Positions 43,769 through 52,886 of a stretch of DNA of 64,000 nt are shown piece after piece. The translations under genes and the position numbers were made by a program. The number at the start of each line of letters is the position of its first letter. Positions within the stretch are counted from its first letter, which is position 1. The notes under the pieces are model-generated. The model saw only the letters and a program-made list of their open reading frames with translations, was not told where the DNA came from and made no database searches. The stretch covers positions 54,188 to 118,187 of the forward strand of contig CAZJDX010000008.1 in the NCBI GenBank assembly GCA_964544885.1. Direction: 5' to 3'. The DNA is from QQVM01 sp964544885 (GTDB lineage: Bacteria > Bacteroidota > Bacteroidia > AKYH767-A > 2013-40CM-41-45).

Positions 43769-44829
43769 AGAAGGACAAATTATTATACTTCTATATTGGA
43801 CGATCAACCTTTGTAAATAAGGATATTGAAATTATGGCGTCGGTGTATGAAGTAAAATGCTATAACCTGACATTCCGGCCTAAGTGGAAGACGCCAATTC
43901 AATTGCTGGCTCAGTTACTTTATCTGCTAGCAAATATTAAAAATTCTAAATGGATAGTTTGTCAACTAGCCGGATATCATTCCTTTTTACCGGTACTATT
44001 GTCAAAAATTACCCATACTCCATCCCTTGTAATTGCTGGAGGAACAGATTGTCACTCATTTCCTTCTATTGGATATGGCAATTTTCAAAAACCTTTTCTT
44101 AGGTACTTTACGCAATTTACATTCAAAAATTGCACTCATATATCACCAAAACATCAAAGTCTAATATTAACTAAGTACAATTATGACAAAGCTGATTTTC
44201 CATATCAGGGAATAAATTTCTTCGTGAAAAACCTTTCAAACAAATTTACTGTAATTCATAATGGATTTGATTCCAACCTGTTCGCCAGGATTAAACCTAA
44301 AACTAAAAATACGTTCATAACAGTCTCCGGAAATTTAGATTATGGATTCCAAATTAAACTTAAAGGCATAGATCTTATTCTGGAAGTCGCACAAGATTTC
44401 CCTCAATGTCAATTTACAATTGTTGGTTTTCCACATAATTATCAAAAACCTGCTGCATCAAAGAATGTAATTTTCTTACCTCCAGTTGCAAATCATAAAC
44501 TAGTTGAGCTATTTTCATCATCCGAATACTATTTTCAACTCAGTATGGCGGAAGGATTCCCGAACGCAATGTGCGAAGCGATGCTGTGCGAATGTGTGCC
44601 AATTGGATCAAACGTTTTTTCTATACCAGAAATTATCGGAGAATCCGGATATATTTTAAAGGAAAGGAGTACTCATCAGCTCAAATCGCTTCTTACTGAT
44701 ATTATCTCAAAAGACAATTCACAAAAAGGCGCAGCTGCCAGACAATTTATTCTTAAGAATTATCCTATTGAATTAAGAAAAAACTTATTACTCAACCTTC
44801 TAAAGCAAAATTATAGTCCAGAATATTAA
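43765..44829 (+). CDS. Glycosyltransferase family 4 (GT-B fold)
   Basis: A 354-residue GT-B enzyme. The N-terminal domain has KWIVCQLAGYHSFLPVLLSK near residue 72 and SLVIAGGTDCHSFPSIGYGN near 88; the donor domain follows with FTVIHNGFDSNLFARIKPKT near 157, QFTIVGFPHNYQ near 212, and YYFQLSMAEGFPNAMCEAML near 252 with an E-x7-E type motif. The start is a TTG overlapping the TGA of the methyltransferase (TTGA); the N-terminus then reads KKDKLLYFYIGRSTF. The AT-rich composition matches its upstream neighbour. Confidence 0.82.
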   Translation: MKKDKLLYFYIGRSTFVNKDIEIMASVYEVKCYNLTFRPKWKTPIQLLAQLLYLLANIKNSKWIVCQLAGYHSFLPVLLSKITHTPSLVIAGGTDCHSFPSIGYGNFQKPFLRYFTQFTFKNCTHISPKHQSLILTKYNYDKADFPYQGINFFVKNLSNKFTVIHNGFDSNLFARIKPKTKNTFITVSGNLDYGFQIKLKGIDLILEVAQDFPQCQFTIVGFPHNYQKPAASKNVIFLPPVANHKLVELFSSSEYYFQLSMAEGFPNAMCEAMLCECVPIGSNVFSIPEIIGESGYILKERSTHQLKSLLTDIISKDNSQKGAAARQFILKNYPIELRKNLLLNLLKQNYSPEY

Positions 44830-44866
44830 ACTTCCACTGAATTCCCCTCCGAAAACAAATTACTTC

Positions 44867-47800
44867 TTACTTAAGGACAACAATTTTTCCATTCCGATAA
44901 CTTTCATCTGTTTTTAAAAACCAAATATAAACATCACTCTGCACCATTTCACCTTTATACTCTCCTTTCCATGGTACAGACAGATCATTCGTTTCAAATA
45001 TCAATTCACCCCAACGATTGAACACTGATAAAGTATATTGCGAACAATTGCCATAGTCAATTATCAAAAATTCATCATTTAATCCGTCACCGTTTGGTGT
45101 AAAACAATCAGGTATGTAGACACCATATTCTGGTATAGATGAAATCCGGATTGTAGTTGTGGAAGAATCTGAACATTCCGAATCACGATTTGTTGTAAAG
45201 ATAATCTCCATAAATCCTCTTGCGGTATACTTGTGCTCAGGTTCAGGACTGGTAGAACTCACGCCGTCACCAAAATTCCAATAGTATGAATTAGCATTAG
45301 CAGAATGGTGATAAAATTTCACCAAACTTAAGCAGGTATCATAGACGGTACTGAAATCTGCATTAATAAATTCGTATAAATTCAAATTCTTGGTTAAACT
45401 ATCCAAGCATGATTCATTTTTCGCTGCGGTTAAAGTTATATCATATGTTCCCGAAGAATTGTACAAATGCATTGGAGAATAGGAATTATCAAAATTCCCA
45501 TCTCCAAAACTCCAGAAGAAATGAGCCATTGTATCGGAGTTGTTTTGAAAACTCACAGACAGATCACAATTATTCACAAAGTTAAAATCAACAACCGGTG
45601 GTTCCAAAACCTGAATACTCCGCCTAGCTGTATCCGGACAAAACTGGGGACTGACAATCAGCTCAATATTATACATTCCTGCGGTCGCATACTCATAAGC
45701 CGGAGAATGCTCGTTGCTCATGAACCCGTCACCAAAAGTCCAAATACAACCTTGACTGCTCGTTGATAAATTCTGAAATTGAACAATTGTGTTGCATGCG
45801 GCTGTATCAAAGTTGAAATCTGCTACCGGATTATTTTCAATTACTATTGCTTTCTGAATAGTGTCATAACAATTCTGAGAGCCTCTAACAATTAAAGTCA
45901 CTAAATATACTCCTGCTGAGTCATAAGCATGTAAAGGGTTCAGATCTCCTGAAATATTAGAATCACCAAATTCCCATGTGGACAAATAGTTGTATTGTGA
46001 TAAATCCGTAAACTGTACATTCAAATTGCACTCAGCGATATGCGAAAATTCCGCAACCGGCACTGTATCAATACTAATATTTTGAAATGAAGTATCTGGA
46101 CAATTACCCGGATCAACTACTAATGAAACTGTATAATTTCCCGGCAATAAATAAGTATGAGACGGATCAGAGTCAAATGAACTACCACCATCACCAAAAT
46201 TCCAATAGCTAACAGTTGAGTTTGTTGAATTGTTCTGAGTAGTTATACTGGTCTGACAAGGTGTGGTCAGTAAATTAAATACTGAAACAGCCTCCGGTGG
46301 AACCACAATTTCCTGGCTGAAGGAATCAATACAACCGCTTGAACCTGTTGTCCACAGTTCAACAATATAGGTTCCAGGCATGCTATAACTCCTTGCAGGC
46401 GAATTATCAGAAGAATTGGTACTGTCACCAAAATCCCAATGATATGCTGTACCACCACTACTTGAATTGTAAAATTGAACTAACAGATCACAAGAAGTAC
46501 TATACGAAAACGAAGGAACAGGACTTGAAGAAACGTTAATTGTAATCAGAAATGTGTCCGGATCAAGGCAATGTGAACCGGCGAAGAGTTTTACAATGAA
46601 AACTCCTGATGCTAAAAATGTGTGTGTGGGATTAACATCAGAACTTGTAAATCCATCTCCAAAATCCCAATAATAATCAGTAGCATTAAGGGAATTATTT
46701 ATAAAGCGAACTGTATCATTCACACACACCGAAGAAGGAGATTGGAATTCTGCGACAACCGGAAAGAGGCTATGAGACATTGCCAAGGCAAAAATGTCAC
46801 GGCTTCCGTTGTGAATAGTATCCAGTGAATTTACAGTTGTAGGGAAATCAATTGATCTGGTTTCTCCGGTTAAATACATAATATTATTGTGCACCGTAAT
46901 ACAATACCCTAAATCATTTGAACTTCCACCTATATAGGTCGAAAATTCGAGTGAATTTGCAGCAGAATTTAACTTCGATAAAAAAACATCCTGTCCACCA
47001 TTAAAGGTACTATCATAGGTACATTCCGTTACCGGAAAATTATCATGACAGAAACCGGTTACATAAATATTGTCAAGAGAATCCAGAAATAAACCATATG
47101 CCTGATCTGTGCCGGTTCCACCGAGGTAGGTTGAGAAGGTTAAAGCCGAACCGGTTTGATTTAACTTTGCAATGAATGCATCAGTTATTCCACCGGCAAA
47201 ATTTGTTTGGAAAGTTCCAGGTGTTGTTGGGAATCCGTTACCTGCAAACCCTGCCACAACAGCTTCACCAAGTGAAGTCAGCTTCAGCGCATTCCAAATC
47301 ATATCAATACCGCTTGTTCCGAGATACGTAGAATAAATGAGGGCTGAAAAATTGCTATTGAACTTGGCAACAAATGCATCCCATGCGCCTCCATTGTAAG
47401 TAATATCAAATGATCCTGCTGTAACAGGCATTCCCCCTCCACTTTGAAATCCTGCAATTATTACATCATAATTCTGGTCAACCCGGATAGAAATAGGCAC
47501 ATCCTCCTGATTACCTCCAAATAGGGTACTGGACAAAACTGTACTCAATGATGGATCAAATTTAACTACCCATCCGTCCCATGGTCCACCAGCATATACA
47601 CTTTGAAATGCAGCCGGTGTCGTAAACGCCGAACCGCTTGTTTCGCCCGCGATATATACATTGCCTAAATTGTCAACATCAATTCCGTGGCCATATTCTG
47701 AAAACACCTCTCCAAAAAGCGTAGAATAAAGAATTGACGTTCCAAGGGAATTTAATTTGAGAACAAAAGCGTCTGTTAATCCGGTACCTCCAGGGAGAGT

Positions 47801-48859
47801 TTGGAATGCCCCAGCTGTAACCGGGAATGTTGGGCTATCTGTTGCACCAACAATCCAGACGTTTCCGGTACTTTGCTCAACTTTTACAGAATAGCCTGCA
47901 TCCGTCGCATTTCCGCCAATGAAAGTTGAATAAATTAGATTCGTCCCCGATGGATCCAGCTTGAATACAAAAACATCATAACTGCCACCAAATGTAGTTT
48001 GAACAGATCCCGGAGTGGATGGAAAATCAATGCTAAATGTTCGACCTGTATGATAAATATTTCCGTTCGCATCATGGTCAATACCACCAACCCATTGATA
48101 TTCGTCATCAGTACCACCAATAAACGAAGAATAGACGAGAACTGGATCAACTATTAACGGATAATCAGGATCATAGCTTGCAGCATCGAAACCGACCGTA
48201 TTTTCATCTATAAGAATGTATTGAACTTTCACTTCTACTTCCACTCCATTTATGATTTGATAAGAACGAGGAATATGATCATAGATTATTCTTGTATCTG
48301 TATGAATCTCCAAGGAACAATCAGCATTTACCATTAAATGACGAATTCCGGAATACTTCATCCTGATCATATTTAAATCAACATTTGGTCCAATCACGAA
48401 ATCATATTTCACCTCACCACTATTAACATAATATCTTAAATCTATACCTTCATAAAGACCTCTATAAAACAGTTGATTATAATTTAACAACCCTCTTACC
48501 CATTTTGAATCATCACTCCCGTATAAAAAACTGGTTCTGGAAGCAAGGGGCTCAAATCCTTCAAGTTTACACCCCGTATTTCTGCCAAGAAATTCAATGC
48601 TAACGGTCTCTGCACCTTCAGTTATCGCGCAACTCTTTTTGAAACCAATCTTTTGTGAATCGGAATTCTGACCCAAAAAGGAAATTTCTGTTCCCTTGCT
48701 ATGAAACCTGAAGTTTCCATGTCCTGTCCGTAAAATAAATTGACTTGAATCATGATATGATCTTGAAAAGAAATGAGGAAAATTGAATCCTCCATCCTTA
48801 ACGCCATATGCGCCAGAATAAAGTAACAAACTCATAACTAAAAGTTTAAAAAATCTCAT
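44867..48859 (-). CDS. Secreted SBBP-repeat and PKD protein with type B (CHU_C) T9SS sorting domain
   Basis: About 1330 residues, exported. After a signal peptide (MRFFKLLVMSLLLYSGAYG) comes an N-terminal domain with YEGIDLRYYVNSGEVKYDFV near residue 145, the leader seen before SBBP propellers. SBBP repeats follow (~235-700): repeated LxYSTYLGG / DAFVAKFN / YVTGxTxSxxFPVT units. Then about seven PKD domains (WxFGDG...P.H.Y), and at the C-terminus IPDCFTPNGDGLNDEF ... VFNRWGELIFE ... WKGEYKGE, the gliding-motility CHU_C domain that directs type IX secretion. The upstream gene's stop is at 48904; an ATG at 48907 overlapping it is an alternative start with 16 more residues. Notably AT-rich. Probable large surface adhesin; ligand unknown. 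Confidence 0.86.
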   Translation of the reverse strand: MRFFKLLVMSLLLYSGAYGVKDGGFNFPHFFSRSYHDSSQFILRTGHGNFRFHSKGTEISFLGQNSDSQKIGFKKSCAITEGAETVSIEFLGRNTGCKLEGFEPLASRTSFLYGSDDSKWVRGLLNYNQLFYRGLYEGIDLRYYVNSGEVKYDFVIGPNVDLNMIRMKYSGIRHLMVNADCSLEIHTDTRIIYDHIPRSYQIINGVEVEVKVQYILIDENTVGFDAASYDPDYPLIVDPVLVYSSFIGGTDDEYQWVGGIDHDANGNIYHTGRTFSIDFPSTPGSVQTTFGGSYDVFVFKLDPSGTNLIYSTFIGGNATDAGYSVKVEQSTGNVWIVGATDSPTFPVTAGAFQTLPGGTGLTDAFVLKLNSLGTSILYSTLFGEVFSEYGHGIDVDNLGNVYIAGETSGSAFTTPAAFQSVYAGGPWDGWVVKFDPSLSTVLSSTLFGGNQEDVPISIRVDQNYDVIIAGFQSGGGMPVTAGSFDITYNGGAWDAFVAKFNSNFSALIYSTYLGTSGIDMIWNALKLTSLGEAVVAGFAGNGFPTTPGTFQTNFAGGITDAFIAKLNQTGSALTFSTYLGGTGTDQAYGLFLDSLDNIYVTGFCHDNFPVTECTYDSTFNGGQDVFLSKLNSAANSLEFSTYIGGSSNDLGYCITVHNNIMYLTGETRSIDFPTTVNSLDTIHNGSRDIFALAMSHSLFPVVAEFQSPSSVCVNDTVRFINNSLNATDYYWDFGDGFTSSDVNPTHTFLASGVFIVKLFAGSHCLDPDTFLITINVSSSPVPSFSYSTSCDLLVQFYNSSSGGTAYHWDFGDSTNSSDNSPARSYSMPGTYIVELWTTGSSGCIDSFSQEIVVPPEAVSVFNLLTTPCQTSITTQNNSTNSTVSYWNFGDGGSSFDSDPSHTYLLPGNYTVSLVVDPGNCPDTSFQNISIDTVPVAEFSHIAECNLNVQFTDLSQYNYLSTWEFGDSNISGDLNPLHAYDSAGVYLVTLIVRGSQNCYDTIQKAIVIENNPVADFNFDTAACNTIVQFQNLSTSSQGCIWTFGDGFMSNEHSPAYEYATAGMYNIELIVSPQFCPDTARRSIQVLEPPVVDFNFVNNCDLSVSFQNNSDTMAHFFWSFGDGNFDNSYSPMHLYNSSGTYDITLTAAKNESCLDSLTKNLNLYEFINADFSTVYDTCLSLVKFYHHSANANSYYWNFGDGVSSTSPEPEHKYTARGFMEIIFTTNRDSECSDSSTTTIRISSIPEYGVYIPDCFTPNGDGLNDEFLIIDYGNCSQYTLSVFNRWGELIFETNDLSVPWKGEYKGEMVQSDVYIWFLKTDESYRNGKIVVLK

Positions 48860-48903
48860 ATACAATGAATTCGAAAATTGGTAACCAGAATAATCAATCC
48901 CGC

Positions 48904-51246
48904 TCACCTCATCAGATAAGCCATTCCTTTTTTAACCTTACCCTCCCCTTTCAGAAGATAAACATAAGCTCCTTCTTCAGCCATAGAACCATTGAATGTT
49001 CCATCCCAATGCGCATTCACCGCGTCCTCCGCTTCAAAGACAAGCTGACCCCAGCGGTTATATATATAAAGTGAATACACCTCACAAGGCTTGTGGACAC
49101 TGATCGAGAACTTATCATTGAGCCCGTCTCCATTCGGGGTGAAAGCTCCTGGTACATAGAGTATCTCTCCCAGTGGAGAAACATGAACGGTGGCCAGACT
49201 GAATGAGTCGCGACAGGCGCTTTCCCGGTTGAGTGTCAGCAATACCCTGTACTCTCCGTCATTTGCATAACGATGAGATGGAGTCTGAACCGAATCTGTA
49301 TGTCCGTCTCCGAAATCCCAGTCGTAGGTAACCGCGTCCGGCGTTACGGAACTGAACATGGTAAGACCGGAACAGGAATCCAGCCCGGCTTCAAAGTAAG
49401 CCTTCTTGAAGGAAACAAAATTCAATTCCTTTATGATCATATCGCGGCAGGAATATGGAGAGATTGATATCAGTCTTACGGGAAGTCTGCCTGATCTTGT
49501 ATAGGTGTGTTGAGGAGAACTGTCTGAGGACATCGCTCCATCGCCAAAATCCCACTCATAAGTAAGGGAATTCTTGGAAAGATTGCTGAAGTAGACCAGT
49601 GAATCACACTCGTCCACCTGAAACAAAAAATCGGCTTCCGGCAAGGGAGGTACGATCATCAAGGCTTCCGCTGTGTCGGTACAACCCGCATCGCTGATTG
49701 ATACCAACCTGATCAGCTGAACACCCGACCTGGTAAAGGTGTATTGCGGCGCCTCGGAAGGCCCTGTCCAGCTATTCTCAAAATACCAGACAGACTGCGT
49801 TCCATACAATGAATTATTACTTGTCTGCACAGATTGCAAGCAAGTGTCGAGAACAGTACTGAATCCGGCTTCAGGAATCTGATAAACCGTTACAAGCTGA
49901 CTCATTGTATCCAGGCATGCGGAATCCGTTGAGGTGATCAGTTCAACTTCATACTGTCCGGGTAAAGCATAGGTGTGCTGCGGATTGGTGTCATTACTTA
50001 GTGTACCGTCCCCGAAATTCCAGTGCCAGTAGTTCGATACTCCGCCAGTTCCAAATGAAGCATCATAGAATTTAAAATCCGGTTTGCAGTGCTGATTATC
50101 TATGGTGAAATTGGAAATAAATTCCGGATGTACTTTTACTATTCCGGTAGCCGTGTCATTACATAAGGGATCTATTCCGGAATAGGCGATGAGTGTAGCG
50201 ACATAGACACCCGTGTCAGGATAGGTCCAGCTTGGATTCTTCAGGCTTGAGGTATCATTAAGCTGCAAAGGATCACCGAAATCCCAAAGATAGGTTGCGC
50301 TGTTGAATGAATTATTGACGAATTCTGCCGATAAACTTCCGCAAACTATGGTTGGAGAAAAAATGGAAGCCACGGTGATCATGGGACAAGGAACTACATT
50401 TACCTGAAAGTCCCGGCTCGTCATCCCGATAAACACACCATTACGGTACTCCTTGACGCAAACACCATAAACATACTGCCCCGAATTGAGCGGCGTGGCC
50501 GTGAGAATACCGGTGTGCGGATCTATCGCCAGTGGCACACCTCCAAAAGGGTTTGACAGGGTAAAGGGATTCTGCCACTGAATTGGCAAATACGGTGGAG
50601 GATTAGGTGGCTGAGGCTGTGGATCAATCCTGTCAGCTCCCCTCAGCGGAGTACAGATCTCGTACACGATGGAATCGCCATCAGCATCGGTGGCAGAATG
50701 ATTAAAGGTAAAAGGCGCATCTTCACAAATAAAAGTCGGCGGAAGCAAATTGAATTCAGGGCTGCTGTTATTGGTGACAATGGCGGGATCAGGAATGGTG
50801 GCCATATAGGTGGCGCCGGTTGAACTGACGTCAAAGACATTCAGAACAGAAAAATTCCGGCAACAACGCTGGTACACCAATTGATACCCGCCCTGCCTGG
50901 GTAAAAGGGTGGTGGTAAAAACATAAGTAGCCACTTCATAACAGATATTGCCAGGAGGGGTGAGACACGGTGAATTGATCACATTTGGTACGGGACTTTG
51001 TGTAGTGATAAAAGCTGAAGTAGCCGACAGAAGATTTCCCTGATCGTCAAAGATTCCTATGGATGCGGGGTTATCAAACTGCGCCTGACCCGTAAGGCAA
51101 TCGCGGTAAACCCTGAGTGTGACTTCGTAGAGATTTCCTCCCATCTGCCGGTAGGTCATCTCCCCTCCCACTATATGCGTAGCCCGGACCGATGCTGATA
51201 AAGTGCAAAAGAGTACAATAAAAAAAAGTCTGTAACGGTAATACAT
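48904..51246 (-). CDS. Secreted PKD protein with type B (CHU_C) T9SS sorting domain
   Basis: A 780-residue exported protein. The signal peptide is at 1-22, followed by ATHIVGGEMTYRQMGGNLYE and VTLRVYRDCLTGQAQFDNPA, a conserved N-terminal module of Bacteroidota surface proteins, and a cadherin-like segment near 165-280 (NHSATDADGDSIVYEICTPL; Dx-rich calcium-type pattern). About five PKD domains follow, from 290 to 690 (YLWDFGDP, YWHWNFGDG, YEWDFGDG, YDWDFGDG). The C-terminus has VPGAFTPNGDGLNDKFSISV and IYNRWGQLVFEAEDAVNAHW, the CHU_C sorting domain. The start has a strong AGGAG (minus strand, 51250-51254) and an excellent promoter. It is upstream of, and probably co-transcribed with, the SBBP protein gene. 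Confidence 0.88.
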   Translation of the reverse strand: MYYRYRLFFIVLFCTLSASVRATHIVGGEMTYRQMGGNLYEVTLRVYRDCLTGQAQFDNPASIGIFDDQGNLLSATSAFITTQSPVPNVINSPCLTPPGNICYEVATYVFTTTLLPRQGGYQLVYQRCCRNFSVLNVFDVSSTGATYMATIPDPAIVTNNSSPEFNLLPPTFICEDAPFTFNHSATDADGDSIVYEICTPLRGADRIDPQPQPPNPPPYLPIQWQNPFTLSNPFGGVPLAIDPHTGILTATPLNSGQYVYGVCVKEYRNGVFIGMTSRDFQVNVVPCPMITVASIFSPTIVCGSLSAEFVNNSFNSATYLWDFGDPLQLNDTSSLKNPSWTYPDTGVYVATLIAYSGIDPLCNDTATGIVKVHPEFISNFTIDNQHCKPDFKFYDASFGTGGVSNYWHWNFGDGTLSNDTNPQHTYALPGQYEVELITSTDSACLDTMSQLVTVYQIPEAGFSTVLDTCLQSVQTSNNSLYGTQSVWYFENSWTGPSEAPQYTFTRSGVQLIRLVSISDAGCTDTAEALMIVPPLPEADFLFQVDECDSLVYFSNLSKNSLTYEWDFGDGAMSSDSSPQHTYTRSGRLPVRLISISPYSCRDMIIKELNFVSFKKAYFEAGLDSCSGLTMFSSVTPDAVTYDWDFGDGHTDSVQTPSHRYANDGEYRVLLTLNRESACRDSFSLATVHVSPLGEILYVPGAFTPNGDGLNDKFSISVHKPCEVYSLYIYNRWGQLVFEAEDAVNAHWDGTFNGSMAEEGAYVYLLKGEGKVKKGMAYLMR

Positions 51247-51626
51247 TATCTCCTTTTGAAATTAGCTACAGGATCGACAAACAAATCTACAAAACGGCCT
51301 ATTTCAATCAAATCCGTTTACCAAAAACCCGAAACTTTAACATAAATATGACTCTGCGCAATCCTTGTTTACGAGTGAAAAATCAACAATACCCTGTTAG
51401 GTATTAACAATTCCCATAATCACAGATTTTAACAGGTCCAAACCGGGTCAGAGGAAAATCTGAAGCAAGGCTGAATTAAATCCATCCTTCTGACTTACAC
51501 AAAGCTTATGCACAACAGAAGTGATTTCACAAAACGGGAGAATATGATCCAAAATAATTGATGAGTTAAAAGAAACAGGAATTTCTTTTGTTCCGAAAGG
51601 TCTCAGCTGAAACCGCTCATAGCCTT
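51247..51626. other. 380-bp intergenic region
   Basis: Between two minus-strand genes. It contains the promoter at 51282-51312 and the Shine-Dalgarno AGGAG of the PKD gene. In the left-over part (51313-51626) I see nothing beyond AT-rich sequence. Confidence 0.6.
51282..51312 (-). promoter_or_regulatory. Consensus Bacteroidota promoter (TTTG-N19-TAGATTTG)
   Basis: Minus strand: TTTG (51309-51312), 19 bases, TAGATTTG (51282-51289). Both elements and the spacing match the phylum consensus exactly. The ATG of the PKD gene lies 35 bp downstream, preceded by AGGAG. Confidence 0.65.
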
Positions 51627-52547
51627 TCATTTATATATCCCGACTTCTCCGCGACCTTCTGCATCCTTCCATCCGCGGTACATTCCTTCACAATTAAATA
51701 CAAGGGCGGACGCATTGGAGGAGTCAACGGCTATCAATCCACCCTCTCCACCCAACTCTTTCAATTTCTTATGAACCACCATCTCACAGGCCTCTTTGAG
51801 GGCAAACCCTTTGTACTCCATCAGACAGGAGATGTCATAGGCAACCACGGCACGAAGAAAATATTCACCATGACCTGTACAAGAAATAGCGCAGGTTTTA
51901 TCATTTGCGTAGGTGCCTGCACCAATCACGGGACTGTCGCCAAGCCTTCCGTATCTTTTATTTGTCATGCCTCCGGTGGATGTACAGGCTGCCAGATGTC
52001 CTTTCAGATCCCTGGCGACCGCTCCGACGGTTCCAAACTTCTTTTCGGAATGATCAAGACGTACCGATTCTGTATCTCTGATCTCCAGCAACTGATCGTA
52101 ACGGTACTGGCTGAAGAAATACTCATCCGATTCAAATTCGCAACGCATTTTTCTTGCAAACTCTTCAGCGCCTGCCCCTGTGAGAAAAACATGTTCGGAG
52201 TTATCCATGATCTGTCGGGCAAGGAGTACAGGGTTTTTTACATTATGAACACCTGCAACGGCACCGGCTTTCAAGGTATTGCCATCCATCACCGAAGCAT
52301 CCATTTCATGAAATCCGTCATGGGTAAAGACTGATCCTTTACCTGCATTAAAGAGCGGACAATCTTCCAGCACCACTGTGGCATGCACAACCGCATCCAT
52401 AGCGGAACCACCAGAACGTAAAATGGAATGCCCTGCTTCGAGAGCATCTTCAAGAGCGGACAAATAAGTCTTCTCCACTTCGGTATTCATTTTTGAGCGA
52501 AGAATTGTTCCCGCTCCGCCATGTATCGCGATGAGATAATCTGACAT
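51627..52547 (-). CDS. Isoaspartyl peptidase / L-asparaginase (Ntn-hydrolase type)
   Basis: A 306-residue plant-type asparaginase/isoaspartyl aminopeptidase. It cleaves isoaspartyl dipeptides and L-asparagine after autoproteolysis. MSDYLIAIHGGAGTI is the usual N-terminus; EAGHSILRSGGSAMDAVVHA near residue 37 and FNAGKGSVFTHDGFHEMDAS near 66 are conserved; the nucleophile is the Thr of KFGTVGAVARD near 170, followed by AACTSTGGMTNKRYGRLGDS. No signal peptide is seen, so it is probably cytoplasmic. A turnover role is likely; it has no obvious link to the neighbouring secreted proteins. Confidence 0.93.
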   Translation of the reverse strand: MSDYLIAIHGGAGTILRSKMNTEVEKTYLSALEDALEAGHSILRSGGSAMDAVVHATVVLEDCPLFNAGKGSVFTHDGFHEMDASVMDGNTLKAGAVAGVHNVKNPVLLARQIMDNSEHVFLTGAGAEEFARKMRCEFESDEYFFSQYRYDQLLEIRDTESVRLDHSEKKFGTVGAVARDLKGHLAACTSTGGMTNKRYGRLGDSPVIGAGTYANDKTCAISCTGHGEYFLRAVVAYDISCLMEYKGFALKEACEMVVHKKLKELGGEGGLIAVDSSNASALVFNCEGMYRGWKDAEGRGEVGIYK

Positions 52548-52886
52548 ATCCTTTTAATAGATTAGCAAATTAAGAAAAAGCCTGAATGATACTGTAATTG
52601 ATAAATTATATAGTACACAATTAACTGTTGACTGAAGGAATTCCCTTCCTGATCGTACAATTTCTTACACAGTTAAAATCGGATCCTTCTTCAGTATTTG
52701 CCTCTTTTTTGTATTTATTCCCTGATTTCATGAATTCAGGTTTAACATTTTATTGCTTCTGATCTCCAGTTTCAATTTTTATCAGGGCCATCTTACGAAT
52801 CGGTTTTCGAACTAAATAATGGCATTCTCCGGTTTGAATACGGATTAGTTTGCAGATGTAATTCACAGGAATCATAAAATCGAACT
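52548..52886. other. 339-bp intergenic region upstream of the first barrel-domain gene
   Basis: Divergent gap. It contains an imperfect 20-bp palindrome at 52721-52740 (CCTGATTTCATGAATTCAGG, one mismatched pair) and a weak TTAGTTTG -7-like box at 52845-52852. No gene is seen. Confidence 0.5.

Noticed and set aside
51588..52334. A 248-codon open frame on the + strand
   Set aside because: It lies antisense within the isoaspartyl peptidase gene, whose full set of family motifs is on the minus strand; the + strand product matches nothing.
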